A stretch of 64,000 nt of DNA. Source: Xenopus tropicalis (Eukaryota; Chordata; Amphibia; Anura; Pipidae). The translations under genes were made by a program, and so were the position numbers. Location of the stretch: NCBI RefSeq assembly GCF_000004195.4, contig NC_030683.2, positions 81,794,910 to 81,858,909 of the forward strand, given 5' to 3'. The notes below the pieces were generated by a model, which searched no databases, had not been told where the DNA came from, and saw only the letters and a list, made by a program, of their open reading frames with translations. Each line of letters starts with the position of its first letter. Position 1 is the stretch's first letter. Of the stretch, positions 59,001 to 60,800 are shown in pieces.

Positions 59001-60800
59001 TGAAATTACAGAATGTTTCATTTCGGACAGTTCTTCTGATCAAATGACAACAGGGACCAATGAGAATGGAGACAGCATGACATCTATGAGCACGCCTTCA
59101 GAACCAGGCATTTGTCGCTTTACTGCATCACCTCCCAAGCCACAGGACAGTGATCCTACCAAGAATGTAGCTGTTCCTATTCCTCACCGAGCTAAAAGTA
59201 TGTACCCAGTGACAAAGGAAGCAACCTCTAAGTTCTTATCCAACAATAACCACTTGATGCTGACAATCCAATGCTTAGGGGAAGATTTACTCCACGATTT
59301 CTACCTTTTTTTTTTTTTTTTTCAAATTCGAAAATCTGAATCGAGTTTGAATTAAAAAATTGATGGTTAGTAAATGAGCCCCTTAGTGGAGGCTCCGTTT
59401 CTAATCCTATATATACATTTGAAGAAAAAGAAACATATTCATTAAAAATAAATAGTCGGTCTTGGTTTTGTCCACTACAGGAGCCAAATTTTGGTGGATA
59501 TTTCCAGTTTTGATGAAATGTGTTTGAATGTTAATGACACACTAGAAATGGGGTAGAAATTGCATCTTGGAAAAACATATCCAAAAACATGTTAGAAATG
59601 CCTTAATTTGTATGTTGCTACTAATTTTGTACTAATAGTTATACATGATAGAAGATGATCACATTTTATTATTTACATTTTATATTTTTGCACCTAAACA
59701 TATTACCTATATCCAGTCCCACAAGGCATGTGTCTGGGTGTCATCTTAGACCCATCTCTCACATTCTCAGCCAACATCACATCCATCACCAGAACATGCA
59801 GATTTTTTTTTAACAAACATTGTGAAAAATAACCCCTTCCTCTGACCCCCCACTACTAAAACACTGGTCCAGGCTCTCATACTTTCCAGGTGAGACTACT
59901 GTAACATATTACTAACTGGTCTCCCTGAATCACATCACCACCCACTGAATTCAATCCTCACCACTGCTGTCCACATGATCTTACCTGCATCTAAATCACT
60001 CCCCACCACCTAACTACTAAAATCTGCCTCCTGTCTCCTGGTCAAGTGGCACATTAAATACACAATTCTTATCCTGTCTTTCAGATTCCTTCATTCTTCT
60101 GCTCCTCTCTATATATCAGCTCTCATTACACTCCCTTCCACTCAGCTCAGGACAGTCTACTGACCATACAGGTCACCAAAAGCTCATAAAACCTGTTTCG
60201 CTGATTGCACTCCGCCTCTAGAATGCTCTACCATCTTGCATTAGCAAAGCTCCCACACTAACACTTCTCTTTATCATGATTTCTTATTGATTATTATGTA
60301 TTTATAGGAACCATGATATATTGTCTTACACTGTATTTTATGATCACACAGGTGAATATTGCAATTTGCCACTCTACATGAAATCTGAGCCCCACTTTCG
60401 CAAGCCAGACCCTCATGATTCTTGTCCTGTGGTACCACCACGTGAGGCCTCCATGCGCAACCTGAATCGGAGTTACCATTCTCGGCACCTTACCCTAGAA
60501 CCAGGGGCCAAGCCCCCACCTGGACTGTCACACCCTACCCCTTCTGGTGTCAGTTTACCTCAGCGGACTCTGCTTTTGGCTGGAGCCTCAGCCTCTGCTC
60601 CTTCAGCACCAGCAGCCACAGCACCATCAGCTCCAGCTGATCCCACCCCATCTGTTGGACCTGTAGAAAACCGCCTGCCTACTCAGCACAGCAAGATGGG
60701 TGGCTCCAGAGACTCTCTACTGGAAATGAGCAGTTCTGGAGGTAGCCGGGCACAGAAGCAAGGAGCTGGAGCTTACTCCAAATCTTATACACTGGTCTGA
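2101..60800 (+). CDS. dscaml1: dscaml1, Down syndrome cell adhesion molecule-like 1 (30 exons, 5' end outside window)
   Basis: Single-pass membrane adhesion protein of the immunoglobulin superfamily. The family acts by homophilic binding at neuronal surfaces, in self-avoidance and layer-specific synapse formation, notably in retina. Coding segments: 2101-2247, 2821-3099, 5320-5595, 9189-9485, 15403-15675, 20674-20952, 31467-31586, 32216-32392, 33724-33923, 34041-34137, 38569-38697, 39289-39456, 40353-40423, 44922-45162, 48413-48559, 48755-48910, 49514-49653, 50486-50639, 50807-50924, 51437-51600, 52008-52106, 52211-52399, 53525-53812, 54276-54431, 56424-56454, 57487-57605, 58007-58159, 58501-58695, 58889-59197, 60352-60800. 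All junctions are GT-AG and phases close across 5,621 nt. Domain order is Ig2(end)-Ig9, FN1-4, Ig10, FN5-6, TM, tail. I recall about 33 exons and about 2,050 residues for mammalian DSCAML1, so about three exons lie upstream. DSCAM, the paralogue, is the main alternative. It is less likely because Ig7 ([16 protein letters not shown]) and Ig8 ([17 protein letters not shown]) match DSCAML1 as I remember it. Confidence 0.95.
2248..2820. repeat. intron with a decayed 'tatccgga' MITE (about 2353-2633)
   Basis: The repeat starts taggtatgggat and ends in the inverse attcaatactgta. Inside are remnants typical of this frog family (tctggataa, gggagatggccttccca). Other copies at 42180 and 52567 are much better preserved. 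The rest of this intron is unremarkable. Confidence 0.6.
2821..3099 (+). CDS. dscaml1: dscaml1 visible exon 2: Ig3
   Basis: A complete Ig domain in one phase 1-1 exon. The B-strand cysteine is in ETVELPC, the core tryptophan in RWIKDGRP, and the F-strand cysteine in EDSGTYIC. The acceptor is tttgtgttag and the donor is ATAG|GTAAGA. Confidence 0.96.
3127..3179. repeat. (ATCT)n microsatellite
   Basis: About eleven tandem ATCT units just after the Ig3 exon, with a few degenerate units continuing to about 3195. Confidence 0.95.
3536..3982. mobile_element. CpG-rich foldback MITE
   Basis: The ends are inverted copies of GGGGCTGATTTACTAACCCACGAA. The interior is a near-complete palindrome rich in cgtaaaa, cgaaaaa and tttttcg motifs, centred near 3757. 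A short element with related ends (aagatttact and agtaaatgagcccc) lies at 59278 with a TTA duplication, which suggests a PIF/Harbinger-type family. No clean target duplication is seen here (CTA versus TAA). Confidence 0.75.
4671..5178. mobile_element. T2-like MITE of a second subfamily
   Basis: Begins TTAAAGGAGAATGCAAG and ends CAATGTCCTTTAA, so both ends carry TTAAAGGA in inverted orientation at a TTAA target. It is more diverged than the copies at 577, 10321 and 19996 and shares only the termini with them. Confidence 0.65.
5320..5595 (+). CDS. dscaml1: dscaml1 visible exon 3: Ig4
   Basis: A complete Ig domain, phase 1-1, starting [15 protein letters not shown]. Core residues are STVILSC, the tryptophan in VRWYRNTE, and HSGAYQC. 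NETL is an N-glycosylation sequon. The acceptor is ccctttctttcag. Confidence 0.96.
6022..6354. mobile_element. 'CAGTGCTGTCCAA' repeat, decayed
   Basis: Starts cagtgctgtccaatggg, ends cctggacagcttg, and contains ctctggccta, ttggttttt and gtaggccagaa. Relatives start at 16086 and 19143. It is probably a hAT-type MITE, but no 8-bp duplication survives here. Confidence 0.5.
6424..6627. repeat. inverted repeat with about 85-bp arms
   Basis: Arms 6424-6512 and 6538-6627 are near-perfect reverse complements (tgtagaaatccaaaaaata..., ctgcaaaacatttattgtggg). They flank a short loop with cctttatcaag. Both arms contain cccgaaacatgt, the polarity of which suggests two head-to-head copies of one retroelement-like 3' end, but this is inference. 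Confidence 0.75.
7466..8296. mobile_element. non-autonomous TTAA transposon with about 100-bp inverted repeats
   Basis: The left end TTAAAAGAAGGGAAATAGAC is inverted at the right as ctattccccttcttttaa. The arms stay complementary for about 100 bp (through ctttgtctttaaatatgctgg and ttatgagttaactac). TTAA borders both sides. The interior of about 630 bp has no transposase-like frame, so it depends on a partner element. Confidence 0.8.
9189..9485 (+). CDS. dscaml1: dscaml1 visible exon 4: Ig5
   Basis: A complete Ig domain, phase 1-1. Core residues are GEQFSLMC, the tryptophan in [10 protein letters not shown], and DGGVYRC; MNVS is a sequon. Translation would run on for 95 codons into the intron, but GTA-AGA-G|GTGCCT is the expected junction and the next exon supplies the matching GPPSIR. 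Confidence 0.96.
10321..10739. mobile_element. T2-type MITE, copy 2
   Basis: Starts TTAAAGGAACAGTAACACC and ends GGTGTTACTGTTCCTTTAA. Almost the same foldback unit as 577-1001, including the cagataacacataag arm pair. The TTAA target is on both sides. Confidence 0.88.
12760..13893 (+). mobile_element. CR1-type LINE, 5'-truncated
   Basis: 3' part of a chicken-repeat-1 (CR1) non-LTR retrotransposon in the sense of the host gene. The frame begins abruptly inside the reverse transcriptase at [16 protein letters not shown] and ends at a stop at 13661-13663. About 220 bp of 3' UTR follow, then a tail of the 8-mer TATGTTAC repeated about four times, the form of tail typical of CR1. Truncation at the 5' end is usual for target-primed reverse transcription. 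Confidence 0.9.
12763..13663 (+). pseudogene. CR1 reverse transcriptase, C-terminal fragment, open frame
   Basis: About 299 residues without a stop. Landmarks are [16 protein letters not shown], the polymerase box FADDTKL, the [12 protein letters not shown] thumb-like helix, [61 protein letters not shown] and [13 protein letters not shown]. The endonuclease and the N-terminal half of the polymerase are missing, so it cannot be active. The clean frame suggests a fairly young insertion. It is not a host gene. Confidence 0.88.
14584..15016. mobile_element. T2-like MITE with 'TTAAAGGGGTAGTTC' end
   Basis: The right end gcgaactacccctttaa is the inverse of TTAAAGGGG; the left end (ttaagtggttttggattaac) is decayed. 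The interior has the characteristic gcaactttgcaattggt and its inverse accaattgcaaact. A sister copy lies at 56828-57134. Confidence 0.7.
15403..15675 (+). CDS. dscaml1: dscaml1 visible exon 5: Ig6
   Basis: A complete Ig domain, phase 1-1, starting [16 protein letters not shown]. Core residues are DSFIHC, the tryptophan in [11 protein letters not shown], and DEGEYLC; NGTL and NLT are sequons. The acceptor (cccctatggtag) is purine-interrupted and rather weak. Confidence 0.95.
16086..16330. mobile_element. 'CAGTGCTGTTCAAC' repeat fragment
   Basis: Starts cagtgctgttcaacttctg, with tttctggcatacatgatggagggcc and accaaaatggttggtgctcac. The last motif recurs approximately in the related repeat at 6022. 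The minisatellite that follows may be an expanded internal part of the same repeat family, which is inference. Confidence 0.5.
16492..16818. repeat. 34-bp minisatellite with 102-bp higher-order unit
   Basis: About ten units of the type ggcagagtatggcacacac + aggcagcataggga. From about 16630 a three-unit block (tggcccacac, tttggcacac, cactcaggt variants) recurs with 102-bp spacing. The frames on the - strand here are repeat translations. Confidence 0.88.
16866..17785. mobile_element. palindromic MITE related to 40704-41767
   Basis: The left part carries aaagtgcgttaaaacgtgcg and ttttatcgcgtctaaa; the right end has the inverse cactttagtgaatcaaccc. A second copy at 40704-41767 has both ends intact (TAGGGCTGATTCACTAAAG and its inverse). 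Here the left terminus is replaced or eroded next to the minisatellite. The TATAAATA palindrome occupies the centre. Confidence 0.65.
17042..17424. repeat. giant palindrome of 'CATATAAATAGTAGC' minisatellite
   Basis: Left arm: about 14 units of catataaatagtagc and variants with an added cg, ca or tg. Right arm: the same units inverted (gctactatttatatg). The symmetry centre is catataaatatttatatg at 17248-17265. Each unit contains TATAAATA. It sits inside the MITE 16866-17785. Confidence 0.9.
17856..18188. repeat. 'tatccgga' MITE, old copy
   Basis: Starts atacaggcattggatctgttatc and ends gtttctggataagtgatcccatac, with the usual ttaaatgacacagtaggat-like interior. It is heavily mutated. Confidence 0.55.
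19143..19490. mobile_element. 'CAGTGCTGTCCAACTGG' repeat
   Basis: Starts cagtgctgtccaactggtgg followed by cccgcgtgccgcatgtggccc, with the same opening as the repeat at 6022. Its right end is not clear, so the end coordinate is approximate. Confidence 0.5.
19509..19787. repeat. 'ggggctgattct' inverted-end repeat
   Basis: The left end aaggggctgattcttgacc and the right end aaaaattagcccctaag are loosely inverted. Internal gggctgaatcagtcc and ggcacacagggctt suggest a decayed MITE. Borders are approximate. Confidence 0.4.
19996..20361. mobile_element. T2-type MITE, copy 3
   Basis: Starts TTAAAGGAAAAGTAACATC and ends GGTGTTACTGTTCCTTTAA. The internal foldback (cagttgataacagataagc and gtttatctgtgatctgctg) matches copies 1 and 2. 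It is somewhat shortened on the left. Confidence 0.85.
20674..20952 (+). CDS. dscaml1: dscaml1 visible exon 6: Ig7
   Basis: A complete Ig domain, phase 1-1, starting [17 protein letters not shown]. Core residues are LLYIPC, the tryptophan in ITWRKDGQ, and HNGNYTC with an NYT sequon. [16 protein letters not shown] and [16 protein letters not shown] are the stretches that most favour DSCAML1 over DSCAM in my memory of the family. Confidence 0.96.
21060..21295. repeat. 'gtggccatac' interspersed repeat fragments
   Basis: Shares aaacatgccc, gatttt/aattttcgg, ggtcag/ggccag and cagcttatat/cagcttaaat with 23337-23583, and ends tgtatggccaccttaa. A third piece at 22612-22825 starts aaggtggccatacacg. 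The three look like fragments of one frog repeat family with ggtggccatacac ends. Confidence 0.5.
21445..21725. mobile_element. 'ggggagattagtcgc' foldback repeat
   Basis: Contains acggggagattagtcgc, gcgactaatctcccc and again cggggagattagttgcc, with an internal inverted pair gggatggcatatgcg and cgcgtttgccatccc. It is GC-rich relative to its surroundings and looks like a compound MITE. Ends are approximate. Confidence 0.6.
21862..21902. repeat. (ATT)n microsatellite
   Basis: About thirteen ATT units with one interruption (attactatt). Confidence 0.9.
22612..22825. repeat. 'ggtggccatacacg' repeat fragment
   Basis: Starts aaaggtggccatacacgtt; the interior has gatcgcttg, ctgactgttcagccc and cctgcccgatcaacgag. 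It belongs with the fragments at 21060 and 23337. Confidence 0.5.
23337..23583. repeat. 'gtggccatac' family fragment, second copy
   Basis: Has caatatcgggctaatttgatc, aatcaaacatgccc, aattttcggccagatatggg and ends gcccatgtatgggaacctta. It is parallel to 21060-21295 at several points but diverged. Confidence 0.5.
24927..25234. mobile_element. hAT MITE with 8-bp duplication CCCTAAAG
   Basis: Begins CAGTGATCCCCAACC and ends GGTTGGGGATCCCTG, an inverted pair. The 8-mer CCCTAAAG flanks it exactly on both sides (24919-24926 and 25235-25242), the signature of hAT insertion. It is 308 bp with no coding capacity. Confidence 0.92.
25303..25537. mobile_element. hAT MITE with 8-bp duplication CACTAGGC
   Basis: Begins CAGGGATCCCCAACC and ends GATTGGGGAACACAG. 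CACTAGGC flanks it exactly (25295-25302 and 25538-25545). The internal gtgagcaacatgttgctcatgagcc motif links it to the neighbour at 24927, which has gtgcaacatgttgttc. Confidence 0.92.
26548..28335. repeat. approx. 40-bp minisatellite, left block
   Basis: About 44 tandem units of gtgtacagtatgtagaagaa + tgtatttaatacactgagaga with length variants of 37 to 43 bp. Unit variants include gtatatag, gtatttag, gtatgcag and tgtatgtaat. A segment from about 26.6 to 27.0 kb recurs about 993 bp later (the rare variant gtgtgaaagagggtacag is at 27001 and 27994), so the array has a long higher-order period. Long frames on both strands are repeat translations. Confidence 0.95.
28336..29318 (-). mobile_element. 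solo LTR, 983 bp, inserted in the minisatellite
   Basis: Starts TGTAG and ends CTACA, with the 4-bp duplication AGAA at 28332-28335 and 29319-29322, and it breaks a minisatellite unit exactly. No primer site, gag or pol adjoins it, so this is a lone LTR left by recombination. Read on the - strand there is a TATA-like CCATATAAAG (29149-29158) and an AATAAA (28656-28661), which suggests that orientation. A 4-bp duplication would suit an LTR retrotransposon of Gypsy type or some endogenous retroviruses; the class is not determined. Confidence 0.85.
29319..30958. repeat. approx. 40-bp minisatellite, right block
   Basis: Continuation of the array after the LTR, about 41 units. A block of eight or nine units at about 29494-29840 (with the rare forms aatacaccaagag and agaacgtatttagtac) is repeated at about 30133-30440, so roughly 600-bp segments were duplicated within the array. 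Confidence 0.95.
31467..31586 (+). CDS. dscaml1: dscaml1 visible exon 7: Ig8, first half
   Basis: Phase 1-1. Reads [20 protein letters not shown] then [21 protein letters not shown], giving the B-strand cysteine and core tryptophan. The acceptor ttcgctacag has a poor pyrimidine tract, so exon recognition may rely on enhancers. Confidence 0.95.
31587..32215. other. intron, nothing recognised
   Basis: AT-rich intron that splits Ig8. No repeat, RNA or coding signal that I can identify. Confidence 0.6.
32216..32392 (+). CDS. dscaml1: dscaml1 visible exon 8: Ig8, second half
   Basis: Phase 1-1. [20 protein letters not shown], sequon NSS, then EEDIGYYLC with the F-strand cysteine and a final TVK. 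The donor is AAGA|GTAAGT. Confidence 0.95.
32504..32690. mobile_element. small piggyBac-like MITE
   Basis: The left end TTAACCCTTTCCATACAAAG and the right end TTTGGAATGAAAGGGTAA are imperfect inverses, with TTAA on the left and a decayed site on the right. It resembles the better preserved element at 43036. Confidence 0.55.
33286..33563. mobile_element. GC-rich hAT MITE with 8-bp duplication CTAAAAAT
   Basis: Ends are CAGGGTCGGACTGGG and CCCAGTCCGACCCTG, a perfect inverted pair. The 8-mer CTAAAAAT flanks both sides (33278-33285 and 33564-33571). The interior is very GC- and CpG-rich against an AT-rich intron. Length is 278 bp. Confidence 0.93.
33724..33923 (+). CDS. dscaml1: dscaml1 visible exon 9: Ig9, first part
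   Basis: Enters phase 1, leaves phase 0. [17 protein letters not shown], then [20 protein letters not shown] with the B-strand cysteine and core tryptophan; NTT and NCT are sequons. Ends VISTLT before GTGAGA. Confidence 0.95.
34041..34137 (+). CDS. dscaml1: dscaml1 visible exon 10: Ig9, end
   Basis: Phase 0 to 1. [20 protein letters not shown] gives the F-strand cysteine. An RGD tripeptide lies just before the F strand; I recall it also in mammalian DSCAML1. The donor is CAAG|GTAAAC. Confidence 0.94.
34732..36364 (+). mobile_element. Tc1-type transposon, nearly intact, IR/DR ends
   Basis: A 1,633-bp element at a TA target (34730-34731 and 36365-36366). The left end CAGTGGTGTGAAAAACTATT is mirrored exactly at the right. 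Each inverted repeat is about 215 bp and carries an outer (tgaaaaactatttgccccct) and an inner (tgaaaaagtgattgcccccc, at about 34928) repeat, the IR/DR layout seen in Sleeping Beauty-like elements. The transposase lies in the sense of the host gene, in the intron between Ig9 and FN1. Both ends look complete, so it could still be moved in trans. Confidence 0.95.
35124..36146 (+). pseudogene. Tc1 transposase, one in-frame TGA
   Basis: A 340-codon frame, the usual Tc1 length, broken only by TGA at 35892-35894 (codon 257), probably TGG (Trp) mutated by one G to A change. The N-terminal paired-like DNA-binding region has helix-turn-helix [18 protein letters not shown] and a GRPTK hook. The catalytic DD34E set is visible: Asp in [11 protein letters not shown], Asp in [12 protein letters not shown], and Glu in [11 protein letters not shown], 34 residues after the second Asp. 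The stop falls between the last Asp and Glu, so the truncated product lacks the third catalytic residue. No frameshift is seen. It starts at the ATG of [10 protein letters not shown], preceded by a short leader after the left inverted repeat. Confidence 0.95.
36367..36576. mobile_element. T2-like MITE fragment, right end
   Basis: Ends agctttagttctcctttaa, the inverse of TTAAAGGAGAACTAAAGC. The interior includes gcacagagcatgtgcagtga and gccttgggctggtacag, which I recognise as a common frog repeat. The left end was probably lost next to the Tc1 insertion. Confidence 0.6.
36747..37010 (+). mobile_element. CR1-type LINE, short 3' fragment
   Basis: Has the residue of the ORF end (ggcagtgaagttgcgtgatg, matching AVKLWNSLP in the larger copy), then gtttaacttgatgtcttttt and ccaacccaaagtaac before a short tail. 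Confidence 0.65.
37565..37868 (+). mobile_element. CR1-type LINE, 3' fragment with ATGTAACT tail
   Basis: Translates in part as [20 protein letters not shown], matching the end of the ORF at 12763-13663. It then carries ggttgaacttgatggacac, tttttcaaccctatgtaact and three ATGTAACT units as a tail. It is a 5'-truncated retrocopy in the same orientation as the gene. Confidence 0.85.
38569..38697 (+). CDS. dscaml1: dscaml1 visible exon 11: FN1, first half
   Basis: Phase 1-1. [20 protein letters not shown] then [20 protein letters not shown]: the conserved tryptophan of the B strand and the tyrosine of the C strand of a fibronectin type III domain. Confidence 0.95.
38698..39288. other. intron, nothing recognised
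   Basis: AT-rich intron inside FN1; no repeat or gene signal identified. Confidence 0.6.
39289..39456 (+). CDS. dscaml1: dscaml1 visible exon 12: FN1, second half
   Basis: Phase 1-1. [20 protein letters not shown] (sequon NIS), then [20 protein letters not shown] with the FN3 tyrosine motif, and ends STEEA. The donor is GCAG|GTAAGT. Confidence 0.96.
39457..40352. other. intron, no identified element
   Basis: AT-rich. A short tandem duplication of tttgccagaaacatattaga lies at about 39515-39556. Nothing else recognised. Confidence 0.6.
40353..40423 (+). CDS. dscaml1: dscaml1 visible exon 13: FN2, first strands
   Basis: Phase 1 to 0, only 71 nt. Reads [20 protein letters not shown] then VTWK, giving the B-strand tryptophan of FN2. 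The donor is AAG|GTAAGG. Confidence 0.94.
40704..41767. mobile_element. palindromic MITE, complete copy
   Basis: Ends TAGGGCTGATTCACTAAAG and its inverse ctttagtgaatcaacccta. Inward follow aaagtgcgttaaaacgtgcg and gcgctaatttacc-type motifs matching 16866-17785, including catataaatggtagc units. The target duplication is not clean. Confidence 0.8.
41028..41328. repeat. nested palindrome beginning 'tagtgatgagcgaatctg'
   Basis: Starts tagtgatgagcgaatctgtt, the same opening as the repeat at 51666. Arms at about 41105-41157 and 41260-41310 (acaattgatgaaatgtttcg, gccaggcatggatttgcggc) are perfect inverses. Open frames on both strands here are mirror translations. Confidence 0.7.
42180..42511. mobile_element. 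'tatccgga' MITE, full copy
   Basis: Ends TACAGGTATAGGATCCGTTA and gatcccatacctgta are inverses. Inside are attatccagaaagttccaaa, gtaccttgtactttatcc and cgagcattctggataacag. This is the reference copy for the fragments at 2353, 17856, 34250, 42775, 43479 and 52567. Confidence 0.85.
42775..43012. repeat. 'tatccgga' MITE fragment, reverse orientation
   Basis: tctggataaggggtctttatg at one end, ttcggagctttctggataac and gataatggttcccatacatg at the other. It lacks the outer left terminus. Confidence 0.65.
43036..43964. mobile_element. piggyBac-like non-autonomous element
   Basis: Starts TTAACCCTTTCCCTGCCA and ends TGGCAGTGAAAGGGTTAA, close inverses with TTAA at both ends, as in the frog piggyBac (TxpB/Uribo) group. 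An 80-bp segment (tacttaggtaaacctataca...) occurs twice, at 43062-43138 and 43404-43480. The second copy directly abuts a 'tatccgga' fragment (43479-43608). No transposase frame is present. Confidence 0.8.
44922..45162 (+). CDS. dscaml1: dscaml1 visible exon 14: FN2, remainder
   Basis: Phase 0 to 1. [20 protein letters not shown] with the C-strand tyrosines, then [20 protein letters not shown] with the FN3 tyrosine corner. NAT is a sequon. The donor is GATG|GTGAGT. Confidence 0.96.
45163..48412. other. intron with unidentified repeat-like block
   Basis: 45320-47035 looks unlike its surroundings: C- and T-rich, with a 173-codon frame at 45491. It ends in gtgctagccaaaacgttagt, then ctttaataaaaag, then a (TA)n tract at 47035-47060. 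That order resembles the 3' end of a retroelement, but I cannot name it. From 47060 to 48412 nothing is recognised. Confidence 0.45.
48413..48559 (+). CDS. dscaml1: dscaml1 visible exon 15: FN3, first half
   Basis: Phase 1-1. [20 protein letters not shown] then [21 protein letters not shown]-strand tryptophan and C-strand tyrosine. The donor is GGGG|GTGAGT; the final G joins AA to make the Glu of EWGEMQN. Confidence 0.95.
48755..48910 (+). CDS. dscaml1: dscaml1 visible exon 16: FN3, second half
   Basis: Phase 1-1. [20 protein letters not shown] (sequon NIT), [18 protein letters not shown] and TKED. The last base A plus TT gives Ile at the junction where I recall Val in mammals. Confidence 0.95.
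48911..49513. other. intron, nothing recognised
   Basis: Short AT-rich intron between FN3 and FN4. No element identified. Confidence 0.6.
49514..49653 (+). CDS. dscaml1: dscaml1 visible exon 17: FN4, first half
   Basis: Phase 1 to 0. [20 protein letters not shown] then [20 protein letters not shown]. The donor is CCT|GTAAGT. Confidence 0.95.
49654..50485. other. intron, nothing recognised
   Basis: AT-rich intron inside FN4. Small frames near 49910 and 50316 have no family features. Confidence 0.6.
50486..50639 (+). CDS. dscaml1: dscaml1 visible exon 18: FN4, second half
   Basis: Phase 0 to 1. [40 protein letters not shown] and [13 protein letters not shown] is a sequon. The donor AAAG|GTGTGA is weaker than the others. 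Confidence 0.95.
50807..50924 (+). CDS. dscaml1: dscaml1 visible exon 19: Ig10, first half
   Basis: Phase 1 to 2. [20 protein letters not shown], then RLPC and the core tryptophan in IKWTKD. Ig10 is the lone Ig domain set between FN4 and FN5 in all DSCAM proteins, so this position fixes the order. Confidence 0.96.
50925..51436. other. intron, nothing recognised
   Basis: AT-rich intron splitting Ig10 in phase 2. Confidence 0.6.
51437..51600 (+). CDS. dscaml1: dscaml1 visible exon 20: Ig10, second half
   Basis: Phase 2 to 1. [20 protein letters not shown] (sequon NGT), [26 protein letters not shown]. The acceptor is ctttccccccacag. Confidence 0.96.
51601..52007. repeat. intron with 'tagtgatgagcgaatctg' repeat (about 51666-51853)
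   Basis: Starts actagtgatgagcgaatctg, then cgaatctttcaaaagatccg and tandem ttttgtcgc(c)acggctattc pieces. It shares its opening with the nested palindrome at 41028. The right border is uncertain. Confidence 0.6.
52008..52106 (+). CDS. dscaml1: dscaml1 visible exon 21: FN5, first third
   Basis: Phase 1-1, 99 nt. [20 protein letters not shown] then [13 protein letters not shown]. The donor CGAG|GTGCTT is weak. Confidence 0.95.
52211..52399 (+). CDS. dscaml1: dscaml1 visible exon 22: FN5, remainder
   Basis: Phase 1-1. [47 protein letters not shown]. The donor AGAG|GTTCGA is the poorest in the gene. Read-through would meet TGA after 13 codons. Confidence 0.94.
52400..53524. other. intron with a 'tatccgga' MITE
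   Basis: The MITE is at 52567-52931, then AT-rich sequence. The 118-codon - strand frame at 53066 has no family features. Confidence 0.7.
52567..52931. mobile_element. 'tatccgga' MITE with internal hairpin
   Basis: Ends ACAGGTATGGGATCCCTTAT and caggtcctatacctgt are inverses. Between them lies a perfect 36-bp inverted duplication with a 3-base loop (52819-52854 and 52858-52893), absent from the fragment at 43479-43608, which otherwise aligns here. Confidence 0.88.
53525..53812 (+). CDS. dscaml1: dscaml1 visible exon 23: FN6
   Basis: A complete FN3 domain in one phase 1-1 exon. [60 protein letters not shown]. The paired cysteines (GGCP and RACNSAGC) are typical of this last FN3 domain. Sequons NST, NVT and NET. 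Confidence 0.96.
53813..54275. mobile_element. intron with TA-flanked MITE (53841-54003)
   Basis: The MITE starts CAGTGAAACCTC and ends GGGTTCTACTG, with TA on each side, and carries repeated cctggattttg/ttttacatt pieces. TA target and CAGT ends suggest a Tc1/mariner or pogo-type MITE. The rest of the intron is AT-rich. Confidence 0.65.
54276..54431 (+). CDS. dscaml1: dscaml1 visible exon 24: stalk and membrane segment
   Basis: Phase 1-1. Juxtamembrane [20 protein letters not shown], a hydrophobic span [17 protein letters not shown] (about 54337-54387) and the basic stop-transfer [13 protein letters not shown]. This gives a type I membrane protein, with the preceding domains outside and the tail in the cytosol. 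Confidence 0.96.
54715..55215. repeat. polypurine tract, GAAA/GATAAGAAA-type
   Basis: Nearly all A and G on the + strand, with scattered T in gataag units: imperfect repeats of agaaagataagaaag and gaaggaaagataag. The long - strand frames are F/S/L-rich translations of this tract. Confidence 0.93.
55868..56175. mobile_element. hAT MITE with 8-bp duplication GTTTGTAT
   Basis: Starts TAGGGATGGGCCGAATCC and ends GATTCAGTGCATCCCTA, inverted ends. GTTTGTAT flanks both sides exactly (55860-55867 and 56176-56183). Length is 308 bp. Confidence 0.93.
56424..56454 (+). CDS. dscaml1: dscaml1 visible exon 25: 31-nt exon of the tail
   Basis: Phase 1 to 2. Encodes [10 protein letters not shown] and part of Ser, directly after the basic stop-transfer region. 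The acceptor tcttttttttatag is strong; the donor is CAG|GTTAGT. Skipping it would shift the frame. Confidence 0.93.
56455..57486. mobile_element. intron with T2-like MITE (56828-57134)
   Basis: The MITE starts TTAAAGGAGTTGTTCAAC and ends gatgaactaccccttta, the same subfamily as 14584-15016 (shares gcaactttgcaattgg-like and caatttcaaagttgc arms). No other feature. Confidence 0.7.
57487..57605 (+). CDS. dscaml1: dscaml1 visible exon 26: cytoplasmic tail
   Basis: Phase 2 to 1. [20 protein letters not shown] then [28 protein letters not shown] is a proline-rich, possible SH3-type ligand (inference). The donor is CTTG|GTAAGT. Confidence 0.95.
57606..58006. other. intron ending in a tandem CAGCAG acceptor
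   Basis: A short AT-rich intron. Its 3' end reads ttatgcccagcag, offering two acceptors three bases apart. Confidence 0.85.
58007..58159 (+). CDS. dscaml1: dscaml1 visible exon 27: cytoplasmic tail
   Basis: Phase 1-1. [51 protein letters not shown]. The start at 58007 is chosen because it gives QLGDDKATL as I recall in mammals; using the upstream CAG (start 58004) would insert one Ala. Confidence 0.93.
58160..58500. other. intron, nothing recognised
   Basis: Short T-rich intron with a good pyrimidine tract before ttctag. Confidence 0.6.
58501..58695 (+). CDS. dscaml1: dscaml1 visible exon 28: cytoplasmic tail
   Basis: Phase 1-1. [60 protein letters not shown]. It is Ser/Thr-rich, hence probable phosphorylation ground (inference). 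Confidence 0.95.
58889..59197 (+). CDS. dscaml1: dscaml1 visible exon 29: cytoplasmic tail
   Basis: Phase 1-1. [20 protein letters not shown], then a charged helical stretch [20 protein letters not shown], acidic [19 protein letters not shown] and [20 protein letters not shown]. Ends VPIPHRAK at donor AAAA|GTATGT. Read-through continues to 59355, but the next exon supplies the matching SEYCNLPLY. Confidence 0.95.
59278..59382. mobile_element. PIF/Harbinger-type MITE with TTA duplication
   Basis: Starts GGGGAAGATTTACT and ends AGTAAATGAGCCCC, flanked by TTA at 59275-59277 and 59383-59385. It is 105 bp with an internal T-run. The ends resemble the larger foldback at 3536. Confidence 0.75.
59715..60285 (+). 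mobile_element. L2-like LINE relic
   Basis: gtctgggtgtcatcttagac translates as LGVILD, followed by PSLTFSANI, the conserved DLGVxxDxxLTF-type motif near the 3' end of L2/CR1 polymerases. Later tactgtaacatattactaac corresponds to the usual DYCN region. Many stops interrupt the frame, so it is an old fragment. Confidence 0.6.
60352..60800 (+). CDS. dscaml1: dscaml1 visible exon 30: tail end, stop codon
   Basis: Enters phase 1; TGA at 60798-60800. [34 protein letters not shown], an Ala/Pro-rich low-complexity run ([18 protein letters not shown]), then [18 protein letters not shown] and the end [15 protein letters not shown] is a class I PDZ ligand; the family is known to bind MAGI scaffold proteins through this end. 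Ala/Pro runs vary between species, and this one looks shorter than I remember in mammals. Confidence 0.96.

Larger units (their letters stand above)
59198..60351. other. last intron with Harbinger-type MITE and L2-like relic
   Basis: 59278-59382 and 59715-60285 are repeats, listed separately. 59390-59710 is AT-rich without recognised features. Confidence 0.7.

Noticed and set aside
27..60000. TATA-like and promoter-like motifs in AT-rich introns
   Set aside because: They occur at chance frequency or inside repeats, with no independent sign of a transcription start.
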